Shown here: piece by piece, positions 26,626 through 36,080 of the stretch
Layout: each line of letters begins with the position of its first letter
Position numbering within the stretch: the stretch's first letter is position 1
NCBI GenBank assembly: GCA_016218305.1
Contig: JACREJ010000112.1
Location: forward strand, 1 to 41,686
Source of the DNA: Gemmatimonadota bacterium
GTDB lineage: Bacteria > Gemmatimonadota > Gemmatimonadetes > Gemmatimonadales > Gemmatimonadaceae
Direction: 5' to 3'
Length of the DNA stretch: 41,686 nt
The notes under the pieces: model-generated
Database searches by the model: none
What the model saw: only the letters and a program-made list of their open reading frames with translations
Told to the model about the DNA's origin: nothing
Translations under genes and position numbers: made by a program

Positions 26626-27126
26626 TCAGAAGGAGAACTTGCCAAAGTCCTCGGGACGCATGTGCTCGAGGTGGCGCTGCAGCTGCTCGGCGGAGAGCGA
26701 ATCGTCGTCGCGGCCGACGTGCTCGGGCACACCCTCGTCGAGGTCACCACCCAGCAGCGACTCGTGCACGAACATCGGCGCGTCGAGCCGCAGCGCGATG
26801 GCGATGGCATCGCTGGGCCGCGCGTCCACGATGATGGGAGCGCCGCCGCGCGCCAGGTGCAGCTCCGCGTAGAACGTGGAGTCCTGCACGCGCGTCACCT
26901 GGATGCGCCGGAGCGAGGCGCCGAGCCCGGTGATGAGCGCATGGCAGAGGTCGTGCGTCATCGGGCGCGCGTGCTTCACGCCGTTGACGTGCACGGCGAT
27001 GGACTCCGCTTCCGGGCGGCCGATCCAGATGGGGAGGACGCGGTCGCCGTCGCGCTCCTGCAGGACCACGACGTACGTGTTGGACGCACTGTCGAGCCCG
27101 AGCTTGGCCACCCTGACCGGAATCAC
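26626..27126 (-). CDS. BFN-domain protein (bifunctional nuclease family, DUF151)
   Basis: 166 residues. VVVLQERDGDRVLPIWIGRPEAESI, then RPMTHDLCHALI and ARPSDAIAIALR are BFN landmarks. Members are reported to have RNase and DNase activity in plants, while bacterial roles are uncertain. The start GTG 27124-27126 is fixed by a strong GGGGAGGA nine bases upstream. The frame is open further, but through the metK end. The C-terminal 45 residues (acidic, ending EDFGKFSF) are variable in the family. It follows metK by 22 bases. Confidence 0.88.
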   Translation of the reverse strand: MIPVRVAKLGLDSASNTYVVVLQERDGDRVLPIWIGRPEAESIAVHVNGVKHARPMTHDLCHALITGLGASLRRIQVTRVQDSTFYAELHLARGGAPIIVDARPSDAIAIALRLDAPMFVHESLLGGDLDEGVPEHVGRDDDSLSAEQLQRHLEHMRPEDFGKFSF

Positions 27127-27148
27127 GAGTCCTCCCCGGGGTGGCGCG

Positions 27149-28327
27149 CTACGGCGCGCGCACCGCGCGCCTGAGCTCCGCCACCTTGTCGGTGCGCTCC
27201 CAATTGAAGAGCGACACTTTCTTGCCGAAACGCTCCACTTTGGTCGGCGTACGTCCGAAGTGCCCATAGGCCGCGGTGGGGCCGTAGATCGGCTTGCGCA
27301 AGTCGAGCGCCGTGATGATGCCGCGCGGCGTCAGGTCGAAGATGGACGTGACGGCGCGCATGATGGCCGTCTCCGGCACCGTGGCGGTGCCAAAGGTGTC
27401 CACCATCACCGACACCGGCTTGGCGACGCCGATGGCGTAGGCCAGCTGCACCTCGCACTTCGACGCGAGCTTGGCGGCGACGATGTTCTTGGCGACCCAG
27501 CGCGCCGCGTAGGCCGCCGAGCGATCCACCTTGGACGGGTCCTTGCCGGAGAAGGCGCCGCCGCCGTGCCGCCCCGTGCCGCCGTAGGTGTCGACGATGA
27601 TCTTGCGGCCGGTGAGGCCGGCATCGCCCTGCGGTCCGCCGACGACGAACCGGCCCGTCGGGTTGATGTGCACCTTCATGCGGCGCCCGCGCAGCTCGGG
27701 CGGGATGACCGCCTCGATGATGTCGTGCCGCACCGCCTCGTGGATCGCCTTGTTCTTCATCGAGTCGGCGTGCTGCGTCGAGATGACCACGGTGTCCACT
27801 TCGACGGGGCGCCCGTCTTCATACACCACCGACACCTGCGACTTGCCGTCCGGGCGCAGCCAGGCGAGCGTGCCGTCCTTGCGACGGTCGGCGAGCGCGT
27901 GGGTGAGCTTGTGCGCCAGCATGATCGGGAGCGGCATCAACTCCTCGGTCTCATCGCAGGCAAAGCCGAACATCATGCCCTGGTCGCCGGCGCCGCCGGT
28001 GTCCACGCCCTGCCCGATGTCGCGCGACTGCTGGCCGAGCGCGTTGAGCACGGCGCACGAGTCGGCGTCGAAGCCGATCCCGGCCTCGGTGTAGCCGATG
28101 TTCTTGATGGTCTCGCGCACGAGGCCGCGCAGGTCGACCCAGGCGGCGGTGGTCACCTCGCCGAAGATCGTCGCGAGCCCGGTGGTCACCATCGTCTCGC
28201 AGGCCACGCGGGACTGCGGGTCCTGGGCGAGCAGGGCGTCGAGCACGGCATCGGAAATCTGATCGGCAACCTTGTCCGGGTGGCCTTCAGTGACGGATTC
28301 GGACGTAAAGAGGTGGCGGTGCAGCAT
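27149..28327 (-). CDS. metK: S-adenosylmethionine synthetase
   Basis: 392 residues, normal length. [22 protein letters not shown] at the N-terminus, [16 protein letters not shown], the P-loop-like [16 protein letters not shown] and a terminal LTPRGII/WERTDK region. It makes SAM from methionine and ATP in the cytoplasm. The ATG at 28325-28327 lies 50 bases after the ptsI stop, with a hairpin between. I see no SAM riboswitch in that gap. Confidence 0.97.
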   Translation of the reverse strand: MLHRHLFTSESVTEGHPDKVADQISDAVLDALLAQDPQSRVACETMVTTGLATIFGEVTTAAWVDLRGLVRETIKNIGYTEAGIGFDADSCAVLNALGQQSRDIGQGVDTGGAGDQGMMFGFACDETEELMPLPIMLAHKLTHALADRRKDGTLAWLRPDGKSQVSVVYEDGRPVEVDTVVISTQHADSMKNKAIHEAVRHDIIEAVIPPELRGRRMKVHINPTGRFVVGGPQGDAGLTGRKIIVDTYGGTGRHGGGAFSGKDPSKVDRSAAYAARWVAKNIVAAKLASKCEVQLAYAIGVAKPVSVMVDTFGTATVPETAIMRAVTSIFDLTPRGIITALDLRKPIYGPTAAYGHFGRTPTKVERFGKKVSLFNWERTDKVAELRRAVRAP

Positions 28328-28354
28328 GGGGATCGAGTCGGGTAGAGGCGGAAA

Positions 28355-28375
28355 CGGCCGGCGATGTGCCGGCCG
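28355..28375 (-). terminator. Hairpin terminator after ptsI
   Basis: CGGCCGGC (28355-28362) pairs with GCCGGCCG (28368-28375). On the minus strand TTTCC follows. It begins three bases after the ptsI stop and would separate the PTS operon from metK, though the U-tract is short. Confidence 0.65.
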
Positions 28376-28377
28376 CT

Positions 28378-30186
28378 CTAATGCGAGTCCGCGATATCAG
28401 GAACAATATGGGTGTCGACGAGGGCGATCAACCCATCGACGGCATCGCCGCTCAATCGGAGCTCGGCGAGCAGGCGCTCGCGCAGCAGCAGCTCCGCGGC
28501 CGCCGCCGTGCCCGCATCCACCGCCGCGGCCGCCGCGGATGCGGCCTCCGCCGCCCGGATGCTCCGGATGAGATGCTTGACGGCGGCGACGGAACGCGGC
28601 GCCACGCTCAGCTCGCGGATGCCGAGGCCGAGCAGCGCGAAGGCCATCACCGGTTGCGACGCCATCTCACCGCAGACCGACACCTCGATGCCGGCGGCGT
28701 GGCCCTCGGCCTGCGTGCGCGCGATGAGGCGCAGGATGGCGGGGTGCAGCGCCGTGAAGCGGGAGACGAGCTGGATGTTGCCGCGATCCACGGCCAGCGA
28801 GTACTGCACGAGGTCGTTGGTGCCGATGGAGAAGAAGGCCGTCTCGCGCGCGAGCGCATCGGCCGTGATGACCGCGGCCGGCGTCTCGATCATGACCCCG
28901 AGGGGAATGTCGGTGCGGTGCGGCACGCCCAGCGCCGCGAGCTCGCGCGCCGCCTCGTCGAGGAGCACGCGGGCCTGCCGCACCTCGTCGACCGAGACGA
29001 TGAGCGGGAGCATGATCCGCAGGTCGCCGTGCATCGCGGACCGCAGCAGCGCGCGCAGCTGCACCTTGAAGAGCTCGGGCTCGTCCAGGCACATGCGGAT
29101 GGCGCGCCAGCCGAGGAACGGATTCGCCTCGTGCGGGAAGCCGCCCACCGGGAGCTTGTCACCGCCGATGTCGTACGTGCGAATGACCACCGGATGCGGG
29201 GCGAAGGCGCGCAGGACCTTGCTGTATGCCTCGTATTGCTCCTCCTCATCGGGCATGGCGGCGCGCCCAACCACCAGGAACTCGGTGCGCATGAGGCCCA
29301 CGCCCTCGGCGCCGCTGGTCGCGGCGGCCGCCGCCTCGTCGGGCATGTCCACGTTGGCGCGCAGCGTGATGCGCACGCCGTCGGCGGTCACCGCCTCCTC
29401 GCGCGCGTAGCGCTGCAGTTCGCGCGCCTCTTCCTGCTCGATGCGCGCGCGGCCGCGGTAATCCGCGATGCGCGCGGGCGACGGACTGAGGATCAGCAGG
29501 CCGTGCGTGCCATCGAGAATGGCGGTGGCGCCCGACTCCATCCGCGCCGTCGCGTCGCGCAGGCCGACGACGGCCGGCAAGCCGAGGGAGCGCGCGAGGA
29601 TGGCCACGTGCGACGTGCCGGTGCCCGCGTCGGTCGCGATCGCCGCGATGGTCTCGCGGTCGAACTGGACCGTCAGCGACGGCGTCAGGTCATGCGTGAC
29701 GAGGATCGCGTTGCTTCCCTTGGGCAGGTCCACCGGGTCGCGGTCGGGGAGGTCGAGCAGGACCGACAGCACGCGGATCTGCACGTCGAGCAGGTCGCTC
29801 ACGCGTTCGCGCATCAGCGCGTTGCTGGAGCGCGCGAAGTGCTCGCGCCACTCGAGGAGCACGAGGTCGAAGGCCTTCTCGGCGGCGAACCCCTGCCGGA
29901 TGAGCGTCTCGACGCTGGTGTGGAGGTCGGCGTCGGCGCAGATGGAGATCTGCACGTCGAAGATGGCGGCCTCTTCGGGGCCGGCATGCTCCTCCACGCG
30001 ATCACGCACCTTGCGCAGGCGCTCGATGGCGTGGTTGCACGCGGCGTGCAGGCGGGCGATCTCGCCGTCCACCTCCTCGGGCTCGACCATGCGCGCCGCC
30101 ACTTCGGGCACCTCCCACCGCAGGAGGTGCACGGGCCCGATGATGATGCCGGGCGAGGCGGAGACGCCGGTGATGACGACGCTCAC
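28378..30186 (-). CDS. ptsI: PTS enzyme I (phosphoenolpyruvate-protein phosphotransferase)
   Basis: 602 residues. The phosphorylated His is His193 in [12 protein letters not shown]. The PEP-binding half has [34 protein letters not shown] and the catalytic Cys in VCGEMA. EI takes phosphate from PEP and passes it to HPr. The start is GTG 30184-30186, one base after the ptsH stop; homology ([10 protein letters not shown]) begins there. An Ala-rich stretch near residues 550-570 is a lineage feature. It ends the long minus-strand operon. Confidence 0.95.
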   Translation of the reverse strand: MSVVITGVSASPGIIIGPVHLLRWEVPEVAARMVEPEEVDGEIARLHAACNHAIERLRKVRDRVEEHAGPEEAAIFDVQISICADADLHTSVETLIRQGFAAEKAFDLVLLEWREHFARSSNALMRERVSDLLDVQIRVLSVLLDLPDRDPVDLPKGSNAILVTHDLTPSLTVQFDRETIAAIATDAGTGTSHVAILARSLGLPAVVGLRDATARMESGATAILDGTHGLLILSPSPARIADYRGRARIEQEEARELQRYAREEAVTADGVRITLRANVDMPDEAAAAATSGAEGVGLMRTEFLVVGRAAMPDEEEQYEAYSKVLRAFAPHPVVIRTYDIGGDKLPVGGFPHEANPFLGWRAIRMCLDEPELFKVQLRALLRSAMHGDLRIMLPLIVSVDEVRQARVLLDEAARELAALGVPHRTDIPLGVMIETPAAVITADALARETAFFSIGTNDLVQYSLAVDRGNIQLVSRFTALHPAILRLIARTQAEGHAAGIEVSVCGEMASQPVMAFALLGLGIRELSVAPRSVAAVKHLIRSIRAAEAASAAAAAVDAGTAAAAELLLRERLLAELRLSGDAVDGLIALVDTHIVPDIADSH

Positions 30187-30187
30187 C

Positions 30188-30454
30188 TCACGCCTCGCCG
30201 AACTTAGTGTGGACGAGCGCCACGAGCGCCTCCGCGGCCGCGGCCTCGTCGTCACCCACGGCGCGGATCACGATGGTGGCGCCGCACTCGGCGGCCATCA
30301 TCATCACGCCCATTATGCTCTTGCCGTTCACTTCGAGGTCGTCGCGCACCAGCGTGATGGCCGACCGGAACCGTGCGGCAACCTTCACGATCTCCGCCGC
30401 GGGGCGCGCGTGGATGCCGTGGGCGTTCTGCACCTGGACCGAACGTTCGACCAT
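30188..30454 (-). CDS. ptsH: Phosphocarrier protein HPr
   Basis: 88 residues. The His15 site is in AHGIHARPAAEIV, and Ser46 is in NGKSIMGVMMMAA at exactly the canonical number, so both EI-dependent His and HprK-dependent Ser phosphorylation are possible. The ATG at 30452-30454 overlaps the IID stop (TGATG). Confidence 0.96.
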   Translation of the reverse strand: MVERSVQVQNAHGIHARPAAEIVKVAARFRSAITLVRDDLEVNGKSIMGVMMMAAECGATIVIRAVGDDEAAAAEALVALVHTKFGEA

Positions 30455-31212
30455 CAGCGCACCACCGAGTAGATGAAGAAGAGCAGCAGCAGGATGACGC
30501 CCACGCGCCATCCATCGGTGCGAGCCTGCCAGCGGGCGAGCGCGACGGCGAGCAGCGCAGCGAGGCCCAACTCGAAACCGATGGGCGTCGGATGACCGGC
30601 CCGGACCCGCAGCAGCACCAGCGGCAGCGCCACGCCGGCGACGATCGCCAGCGCCCGCGCCACGTGCAGCGGACCCGTGCGCAACACGGGGCTCCCAAGC
30701 GCCGAAGCGACCTTGAGCCCCTCCCGATACCCCGCCCGCAACCCCCACGCGCGCAGGGCCACATGGGCGACGTTGTAAGTTCCCACAAAGGTCAGGAGCA
30801 CGCCAGCCGCAGAGGCCCCAAGTCCGTACGCGAGCAGGGCGAGCGCGGAACAGAAGGGGAGCCAGCCCGCCCACACGAGGCGATCCCCGGCGGCACCAAG
30901 CGGTCCGCAGCAGGCCGTCCGGAAGCGTTCCACGCGCTCGCCGGCCTCGCCGTCAAGTTCGGCACGCACGAGGGCCCCGACCGCAAGCGCGGCCAGGTAC
31001 GGATGCGCGTTGAAGTACCGGCTGTGCCGCGCCATGGCCGCGTGATACGCGTCGCCGTCACGGCCGCCGGGAAGCAGGCGGAAGGCGGGCTCTGCGGCGA
31101 AGGCGATGCCGTTGCCGATCATCGTCTCGTAGTTGTAGCTCCCCTGCACGGCGAAGAGCCGCACGAAGACGTGCAGCCAGGTGCCGAGCGGCAGCGTCGG
31201 CGCCGCCTTCAC
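30454..31212 (-). CDS. PTS mannose-family transporter subunit IID
   Basis: 252 residues. The N-terminal part has NYETMIGNGIAFAAEPAFRLLPG and FNAHPYLAALAVGAL, the IID pattern, then several membrane helices at the C-terminus (for example GLAALLAVALA and VILLLLFFIYSVV). IID and IIC form the sugar channel. GTG 31210-31212 overlaps the IIC stop (GTGA). The sequence is divergent from textbook mannose IID, so the sugar is unknown. Confidence 0.85.
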   Translation of the reverse strand: MKAAPTLPLGTWLHVFVRLFAVQGSYNYETMIGNGIAFAAEPAFRLLPGGRDGDAYHAAMARHSRYFNAHPYLAALAVGALVRAELDGEAGERVERFRTACCGPLGAAGDRLVWAGWLPFCSALALLAYGLGASAAGVLLTFVGTYNVAHVALRAWGLRAGYREGLKVASALGSPVLRTGPLHVARALAIVAGVALPLVLLRVRAGHPTPIGFELGLAALLAVALARWQARTDGWRVGVILLLLFFIYSVVR

Positions 31213-31907
31213 AGGAGCACCGCCGCGGCCGATCCCAGCGCCACCCCAGCCGCCAGGTACCACTCATACCCCCTCGCGGAGTGCACCACTTTCCAGATCG
31301 CGCCGGCGCCGACGCCGACGGCGAGCACGCCGACGACCGTCAGGGACGCCGCGTGGCCACCGACGTTGAGCCCGTCGAGCAGGGCGTCCCGCAGCGGCAG
31401 GAGCACGACGAGGAACAACGCCGTCACGGCGCCGGCGCGGCCAAAGTCGATGACGAGGCCGGTCCACTGCACGGACGTCACGGCGGCCGCATCACCTGCC
31501 GCGAGTTCATCGCGGTAGCGCGCGGCCACCTTCAGGTTGAACTGGCGCAGCCAGACGAGCGTTTGTCCGCCAGCCATCGCGCCGAGCAGGCCGGCGAGCA
31601 CCGCAAAGGGCAGCATGCGCGCCGTGAGTTCCGCATCGGCGCCCGGCACGGCCGCCACGGCGCCGGCCGCCACGGAGGCCGGGCCCCACTCGGGATAGCG
31701 CGACGCCCCGAATGGCATCGTCTCCAGGGCGAAGCACTCGAGCAGCACGCCGGCGAGCAAGCCGGCCGTCACATTCCCGCAGACCGCGCCCGCGAGCGTG
31801 GCGGCGACGAGCGGGCGCGACAGCATGGCCTGCGGGAACGACACGAAGTCGAGGCCGACGACCGCGCCCAGCCCAGTGAGCACAACCAGCGTGCCGGGCT
31901 CCATCAT
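31209..31907 (-). CDS. PTS mannose-family transporter subunit IIC
   Basis: 232 residues, very hydrophobic. Family traits: VGLDFVSFPQAMLSRPLVAATLAGAVCGN, with the IIC-type Pro-Leu-Val-Ala/Thr-Gly pattern, and LLECFALETMPFGASRYPEWGP. The start is at one of two adjacent ATG codons (31905-31907 or 31902-31904), both overlapping the IIB stop; I use the first. It is a partner of IID. Confidence 0.87.
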   Translation of the reverse strand: MMEPGTLVVLTGLGAVVGLDFVSFPQAMLSRPLVAATLAGAVCGNVTAGLLAGVLLECFALETMPFGASRYPEWGPASVAAGAVAAVPGADAELTARMLPFAVLAGLLGAMAGGQTLVWLRQFNLKVAARYRDELAAGDAAAVTSVQWTGLVIDFGRAGAVTALFLVVLLPLRDALLDGLNVGGHAASLTVVGVLAVGVGAGAIWKVVHSARGYEWYLAAGVALGSAAAVLL

Positions 31908-32392
31908 CCGCCGCTCCGCGTGAGCAGGTCGTCGAGGGGGACGGGATCGGCGCCGGGAACATCCTGTGCCGAAACCTTCACGCCGCGCGCGCCGATGGCG
32001 CGAAGGTCTGCCTCTTCCGACGCGTCCAGAAAGACGTAGCGCAGCCGCGGCGACCGTCCGGCGCGGTGATGCAGGCCGCCCACGTTGACGTGGGTAATCG
32101 CCGGATCCCCCTCGACGAGCGCCCGCATGGTGGCGGTGCTGCCGGCGAGGAGCAGTCCCGGCGACGGCAGCAGCCGGTAGGCCGGCAGCCGCGAGAGCGC
32201 GCCGGCGACGGACTCGAAGTGCACCTGCATCTCGGGCGGCACGCCCATCCGATAGAGGTCCTGTTCCCAGGCACTCTCGGCCACCTGATCGTCCACGAGC
32301 ACGATGAAACCGAGGGCCAACGGCTGGCCCCACCCCACGACGACCTGCCCGTGCACCAGTCGATCGTCGATCCGGTAGGCCTCAATCGGCAC
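31904..32392 (-). CDS. PTS mannose-family transporter subunit IIB
   Basis: 162 residues. Begins PIEAYRIDDRLVHGQVVVGWG with the phosphorylated His in RLVHGQ at about residue 14. A PEMQVHFESV segment and the ITHVNVGGLHHRAG region follow, as in this family. It takes phosphate from IIA and gives it to the sugar. The start is GTG 32390-32392, inside the end of IIA (11-base overlap). Confidence 0.92.
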   Translation of the reverse strand: MPIEAYRIDDRLVHGQVVVGWGQPLALGFIVLVDDQVAESAWEQDLYRMGVPPEMQVHFESVAGALSRLPAYRLLPSPGLLLAGSTATMRALVEGDPAITHVNVGGLHHRAGRSPRLRYVFLDASEEADLRAIGARGVKVSAQDVPGADPVPLDDLLTRSGG

Positions 32393-32783
32393 GCACGCCC
32401 TCCTCGGCGACGCACATGGCGGCCTGCCCCTTCTGCACGGCGGCGCGCCAGGTCTCCGGTCCACCACTCGATGCCATGACGAACGAGAGCAGCATCGGCA
32501 GGTTGGCGCCGCAGACCACGGCGAGGCCGGCCGACTCGCGCGCGATGCGTCGCGCCGCGATGGTGCAGCTGCCGGCCGGCAGGTCGGTGAACACCACCTG
32601 GGCGCCGCTCGTCGTCACAGCCTGCCGCAGCGCGTCCACCAGCTCGGCGCCGCCGAGCGTGGCGTTGCTGAATGGCATGAGGCGCGAGGCCGCCGCGGCG
32701 CCGGCGACGCGGGAGACGGCGCTGACGAGCCCCTCGGCGAGGTCTCCATGCGCGGCGACGATGGCGCGAGGGCCCTCACTCAT
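32382..32783 (-). CDS. PTS mannose-family transporter subunit IIA
   Basis: 133 residues with the active His12 in VAAHGDLAEGLVSAV and family features FTDLPAGS and GANLPMLLSF. In many Gram-negative bacteria such a IIA next to hprK has a regulatory role. Here IIB, IIC and IID follow, so a transport role is also possible. The ATG 32781-32783 lies in the end of hprK (8-base ATGAGTGA overlap). The tail lacks a fused IIB domain. Confidence 0.93.
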   Translation of the reverse strand: MSEGPRAIVAAHGDLAEGLVSAVSRVAGAAAASRLMPFSNATLGGAELVDALRQAVTTSGAQVVFTDLPAGSCTIAARRIARESAGLAVVCGANLPMLLSFVMASSGGPETWRAAVQKGQAAMCVAEEGVRAD

Positions 32784-33744
32784 CGTCGTCGAGCAGGTAC
32801 TTGCCGAGGTCGGCAGTGCGGCGGACCATGTTGGCCTTGAGCCGCTCGTTGAACGAGTGCGCGGCATCCACCCCGGTATACCGCAGCAGGTGATTCATCG
32901 CGATCACCTCGGAGATCACCGTGATGTTCTTTCCCGGATTCAGGGGGACGGTGATCTTGGGAAGGTCCACGCCGAGAATGTTGACGGTCTGCCCGTCGAG
33001 CCCGGTGCGGTCCACCTGCAGCGTCTTGTCCCAGACGACGAGGTCCACCACCACCTCGATGCGCTTCTGCTGGCGCACGGAGTGGATACCGAAGATCGCA
33101 CTGACGTCGATGAGCCCGACGCCGCGGATCTCCATGAAGTGCCGCTGCAGCTCGTGCCCGCGGCCGATCACCACGTCGGCGCCCTTGCGGCGTGCGAGCA
33201 CAAGGTCATCGGCCACGAGGCGGTGGCCGCGCTCGACGAGGTCGAGCACGCACTCCGACTTCCCGATGCCGCTTTCGCCCGTAAAGAGCAGGCCCACGCC
33301 GAAGACGTCGGCGAGCGATCCGTGCAGCGAGATGGCGGGCGAGAATTCGTTCTCGAGGAACGGCGTGATGAGGCGGTAGAACTCCTGCGTCTTGAGCCCC
33401 GAGACGAGAATCGCGACGCCGGCGCGGCGCGCCTCCTCCTCCATGCCATCAGGAAGCGCCTGCCCCTTGGTGACCATCACGCAGGGGATCGGATAACTGA
33501 AGTAGGTGTGGAGGTTCCGGCGCCGCGTGTCGTCATCAAGCGTGCGGAGGTAGGTGATCTCGGTCTCGCCCAGCACCTGCACGCGCTGGTGCACGAAGCG
33601 GCCGGTATAGCCCGCCAGCACCAGTCCCGGACCCGACGCGTCGGAGGTCGGAATCTCGCGTGCGAGCCCCTCGGGACTCCCGAGCACGGTGAGGGCGAGG
33701 GCCTCGCCCATGCGCTCCACCAGCCCGCGGACGGTCAGCGCCAT
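32776..33744 (-). CDS. hprK: HPr kinase/phosphorylase
   Basis: 322 residues. The catalytic His141 in SLHGSLADVFGVG is followed by the P-loop GESGIGKS (residues 156-163). The signature region EIRGVGLIDVSAIFG and the C-terminal HSFNERLKANM are present. It phosphorylates Ser46 of HPr with ATP or PPi and reverses it with phosphate. The neighbouring HPr retains Ser46, so the pair can work. It is hexameric in known cases. The ATG is at 33742-33744, six bases after hpf. Confidence 0.96.
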   Translation of the reverse strand: MALTVRGLVERMGEALALTVLGSPEGLAREIPTSDASGPGLVLAGYTGRFVHQRVQVLGETEITYLRTLDDDTRRRNLHTYFSYPIPCVMVTKGQALPDGMEEEARRAGVAILVSGLKTQEFYRLITPFLENEFSPAISLHGSLADVFGVGLLFTGESGIGKSECVLDLVERGHRLVADDLVLARRKGADVVIGRGHELQRHFMEIRGVGLIDVSAIFGIHSVRQQKRIEVVVDLVVWDKTLQVDRTGLDGQTVNILGVDLPKITVPLNPGKNITVISEVIAMNHLLRYTGVDAAHSFNERLKANMVRRTADLGKYLLDDDE

Positions 33745-33750
33745 GGCGGC

Positions 33751-34071
33751 TCAGCCCCGCCCGGCGGCGCGGCGCGCAGGCGAGTGGCGCGCCGGCGTGC
33801 GGCGCTCCTTCGAGGCCTGCCTCACCAGCTTGGTGAGCGCCGCGTTCAGGGCCGGCCCCCAGTAGCGGCCGGCGGCCGCCGCAACGAGCCGCGTGCCGCG
33901 CGGGCCGTTGAAGACGATTTCGACGCGGCGCTCGGGGCCATCCGAGTCGAACCGGACGATGGCGCTGGTGGCGCGCGGGATGCGCTCCGACGCCTTGACG
34001 ACGGCCGCCTCGGCCTTCTTGAGCATGGACTGCGTCAGTGCGATGCCGCGATGCGAAAAGACCAACTCCAC
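33751..34071 (-). CDS. hpf: Ribosome hibernation promoting factor, short form (HPF/YfiA-like)
   Basis: 106 residues. The pattern is VFSHRGIALTQSMLKKAEAAVVKASERIP followed by a beta-strand pair with EIVFNGPRG, then a helix and a basic tail of about 25 residues (RRTPARHSPARRAAGRG). This is the ribosome-binding domain without the dimerisation domain of long HPF. It is divergent; the family call also rests on the standard neighbourhood hpf-hprK. The start is GTG 34069-34071. Gap to the glycosyltransferase stop is one base. Confidence 0.72.
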   Translation of the reverse strand: MELVFSHRGIALTQSMLKKAEAAVVKASERIPRATSAIVRFDSDGPERRVEIVFNGPRGTRLVAAAAGRYWGPALNAALTKLVRQASKERRTPARHSPARRAAGRG

Positions 34072-34072
34072 G

Positions 34073-35179
34073 CTAGCCTCCCGTCTGGATCACTTGCTGA
34101 AGATGTGCCACGGTATCGTCCGCCGCACGGTCCCACGTGAAGGATTCGGCAAATCGACGCGCATTCCCGCCGAGCCGTGCGACCAGGTCCGGCGCCCCGC
34201 AAAGCCGCTGCATGGCGGCCGCCATGGCATCAATATCACCGTGGGGCACGAGAAAGCCCGTGTCGCCGTGGCGCACCGACTCCCTGATGCCCGGCGAGTT
34301 GGAGGCGACCACGGGCGTTCCGCACGCCGAGGCCTCGATATTGGTGAGCCCCCACCCTTCCTTGGGTGACGCAAATGCCGTGGCCCACGCGCGGCGCAGC
34401 AGTGCCAGCTTCTCGTTTTCGCCCACAAAGCCAAGAAACCGCACGCGGGTGGTCAGGTCAAGCGATGCGGCCAGGCGTTCGAGCGCCGGCCGGTAGTCCC
34501 CCTCCCCCGCGATCTCGAGAACCGCCCGGGGGTCGGCAACGCGGGCGAAGGCCCGGATGACAAGATCCACGCCCTTGTACTTCTTGAGCCGGCCAAGGTA
34601 CGCAAAGACCGGCGTCGGGGAGCGCTGGGCGGCGTCCGGCGTATAGTAGTCGCACGACGCGCCGGGGTAGATGACGCGCACCTGCTCGCGCCGGATGCCG
34701 CGCCCGACAAGGTCATCGGCCGTGCTCTCGCTGATGGCCTCAAACGGCGTGCGGCGATAGACGAGCGGGATGGGGCGTTCCGACAACCAGACCGCGGCGG
34801 CCAGCGGCGCCGCCAGCTCCTGGAACGCCGTGCCGCCGAACAGGTGCGGCACGCACGCCACGACGCGGCGAGCGCCCCACAGCGGCGTGTAGAGCGGCAT
34901 CTTGTTGATGTCCTCGACGAGGACGTCAAACGGCCGGGCGGCGAGATGGCGCCGGAAGTACGGCCACGCGAGGAGCGCGAACGTCTGGCGGATGCCGGTG
35001 CGATGCACCGCGATGCCGCCGAGCTCGGCGCGGGGCGGGCACCCGGGCCAGCCGCCGCACAGCATCGTGATCTCGTGCCCGCGCGCGGCGAGCCGCTCGA
35101 AGATCTCGTGCAGGTGGATTTCGGCGCCACCGGCCAGCGGATTCTCGCGGTCCTGCCAGTTGACCACCAGCAGGCGCAC
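34073..35179 (-). CDS. Glycosyltransferase family 4
   Basis: 368 residues, GT-B fold pattern: RLLVVNWQDRENPLAGGAEIHLHEIFERLAARGHEIT at the N-terminus, VFAYLGRLKKYKGVDLVIRAF in the middle and the C-terminal nucleotide-sugar site with SPKEGWGLTNIEASACGTPVVAS. The donor and acceptor cannot be deduced; typical roles are in cell-surface polysaccharide or glycolipid assembly. The start GTG 35177-35179 overlaps the nusB TAG. Confidence 0.9.
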   Translation of the reverse strand: MRLLVVNWQDRENPLAGGAEIHLHEIFERLAARGHEITMLCGGWPGCPPRAELGGIAVHRTGIRQTFALLAWPYFRRHLAARPFDVLVEDINKMPLYTPLWGARRVVACVPHLFGGTAFQELAAPLAAAVWLSERPIPLVYRRTPFEAISESTADDLVGRGIRREQVRVIYPGASCDYYTPDAAQRSPTPVFAYLGRLKKYKGVDLVIRAFARVADPRAVLEIAGEGDYRPALERLAASLDLTTRVRFLGFVGENEKLALLRRAWATAFASPKEGWGLTNIEASACGTPVVASNSPGIRESVRHGDTGFLVPHGDIDAMAAAMQRLCGAPDLVARLGGNARRFAESFTWDRAADDTVAHLQQVIQTGG

Positions 35180-35592
35180 TAGAGGCGCCCCATGCGTCGC
35201 GCGAGGGCGTCGAGCACTCCGTTCACGAAACGGGCACTCTGCTCGCTGCCGAAGCGCTCGGCGAGCCGCACCGCCTCCTGGAGGACAACGCGAGGCGGGG
35301 TGCTGCCCTGCGAGAGCTCCGCCGCGGCCAGGCGCAGCACGCAGCGCTCGATGGCGCCCAGGCGCTCAATGCGCCAGTTGGTGGTGACTTCCCCGAGTTC
35401 GGCGTCGAGCGCCTCTCCCTGCGCCTGCACGATGCGCAACAGCGCGTCGGCGAAGGCCCGCTCTTCCGGCGCGACTTCGAGATCATCCCACAGGAGCAGC
35501 GCGACGCGGTCGAGCGGCTGCCCGTCGCGGAGGTCCCACGCGTACAGCGCCTGGAGCGCCCGCGCCCGTCCCCGCGTCTCAAGTCGAGCCAT
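35179..35592 (-). CDS. nusB: Transcription antitermination factor NusB
   Basis: 137 residues, all helical. Begins RGRARALQALYAWDL; later NWRIERLGAIERCVLRLAAAEL and VVLQEAVRLAERFGSEQSARFVNGVLDAL are typical. It binds boxA with NusE in rRNA antitermination. The gene follows ribH (TGATG overlap), the standard ribH-nusB order. Confidence 0.95.
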   Translation of the reverse strand: MARLETRGRARALQALYAWDLRDGQPLDRVALLLWDDLEVAPEERAFADALLRIVQAQGEALDAELGEVTTNWRIERLGAIERCVLRLAAAELSQGSTPPRVVLQEAVRLAERFGSEQSARFVNGVLDALARRMGRL

Positions 35593-36080
35593 CAGTCATC
35601 CCCGGCGTCGCTGCCCGCGTCCAACAGTCCGAAGAGGTCGGCCATCTGCATCGCGGCCAGCGCCGCGTCCCATCCCTTGTTGCCATGCGCGCCGCCGGCA
35701 CGCTGCAGCGCCTGCTCGAGCGTGTCGGTCGTCAGCAGCGCGAAGCCAATGGGCACGCCGTACTCCCCCTGGAGCATGGAGAGGCCGCGCGAGGCCTCGC
35801 CGGCGACGAAATCGAAGTGCGGCGTCTCCCCGCGGATCACCGCGCCGCAGGCTACCACGGCGTCGTAGCGCTCGCTCATCAGGACGCGGGCCACGGCCGC
35901 GGGCAGCTCCCACGCGCCCGGCACCCACACCACGTCCACGTCGTCGGCCCGCGCGCCGTGACGCACCAGGCAGTCGAGCGCACCGTTGACGAGCGACTGC
36001 GTCACGGTCTCGTTGAAGCGGCTCGCGACGACGACGAAGCGGCGTCCGGCCCCGGTCGGCGTTCCTTCGAACTCGGCCAT
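35592..36080 (-). CDS. ribH: 6,7-dimethyl-8-ribityllumazine synthase
   Basis: 162 residues. FVVVASRFNETVTQSLVNGAL, WVPGAWELP, the active-site region CGAVIRGETPHFDFVAGEASRGL, and GFALLTTDTLEQALQRAG, all as in lumazine synthase. It makes the lumazine precursor of riboflavin, often as an icosahedral shell. Overlaps ribBA by one base (TGATG). Confidence 0.97.
   Translation of the reverse strand: MAEFEGTPTGAGRRFVVVASRFNETVTQSLVNGALDCLVRHGARADDVDVVWVPGAWELPAAVARVLMSERYDAVVACGAVIRGETPHFDFVAGEASRGLSMLQGEYGVPIGFALLTTDTLEQALQRAGGAHGNKGWDAALAAMQMADLFGLLDAGSDAGDD

Noticed and set aside
28328-28377. SAM riboswitch before metK
   Set aside because: The gap is only 50 bases and consists of a simple hairpin; it is too short for a known SAM aptamer.
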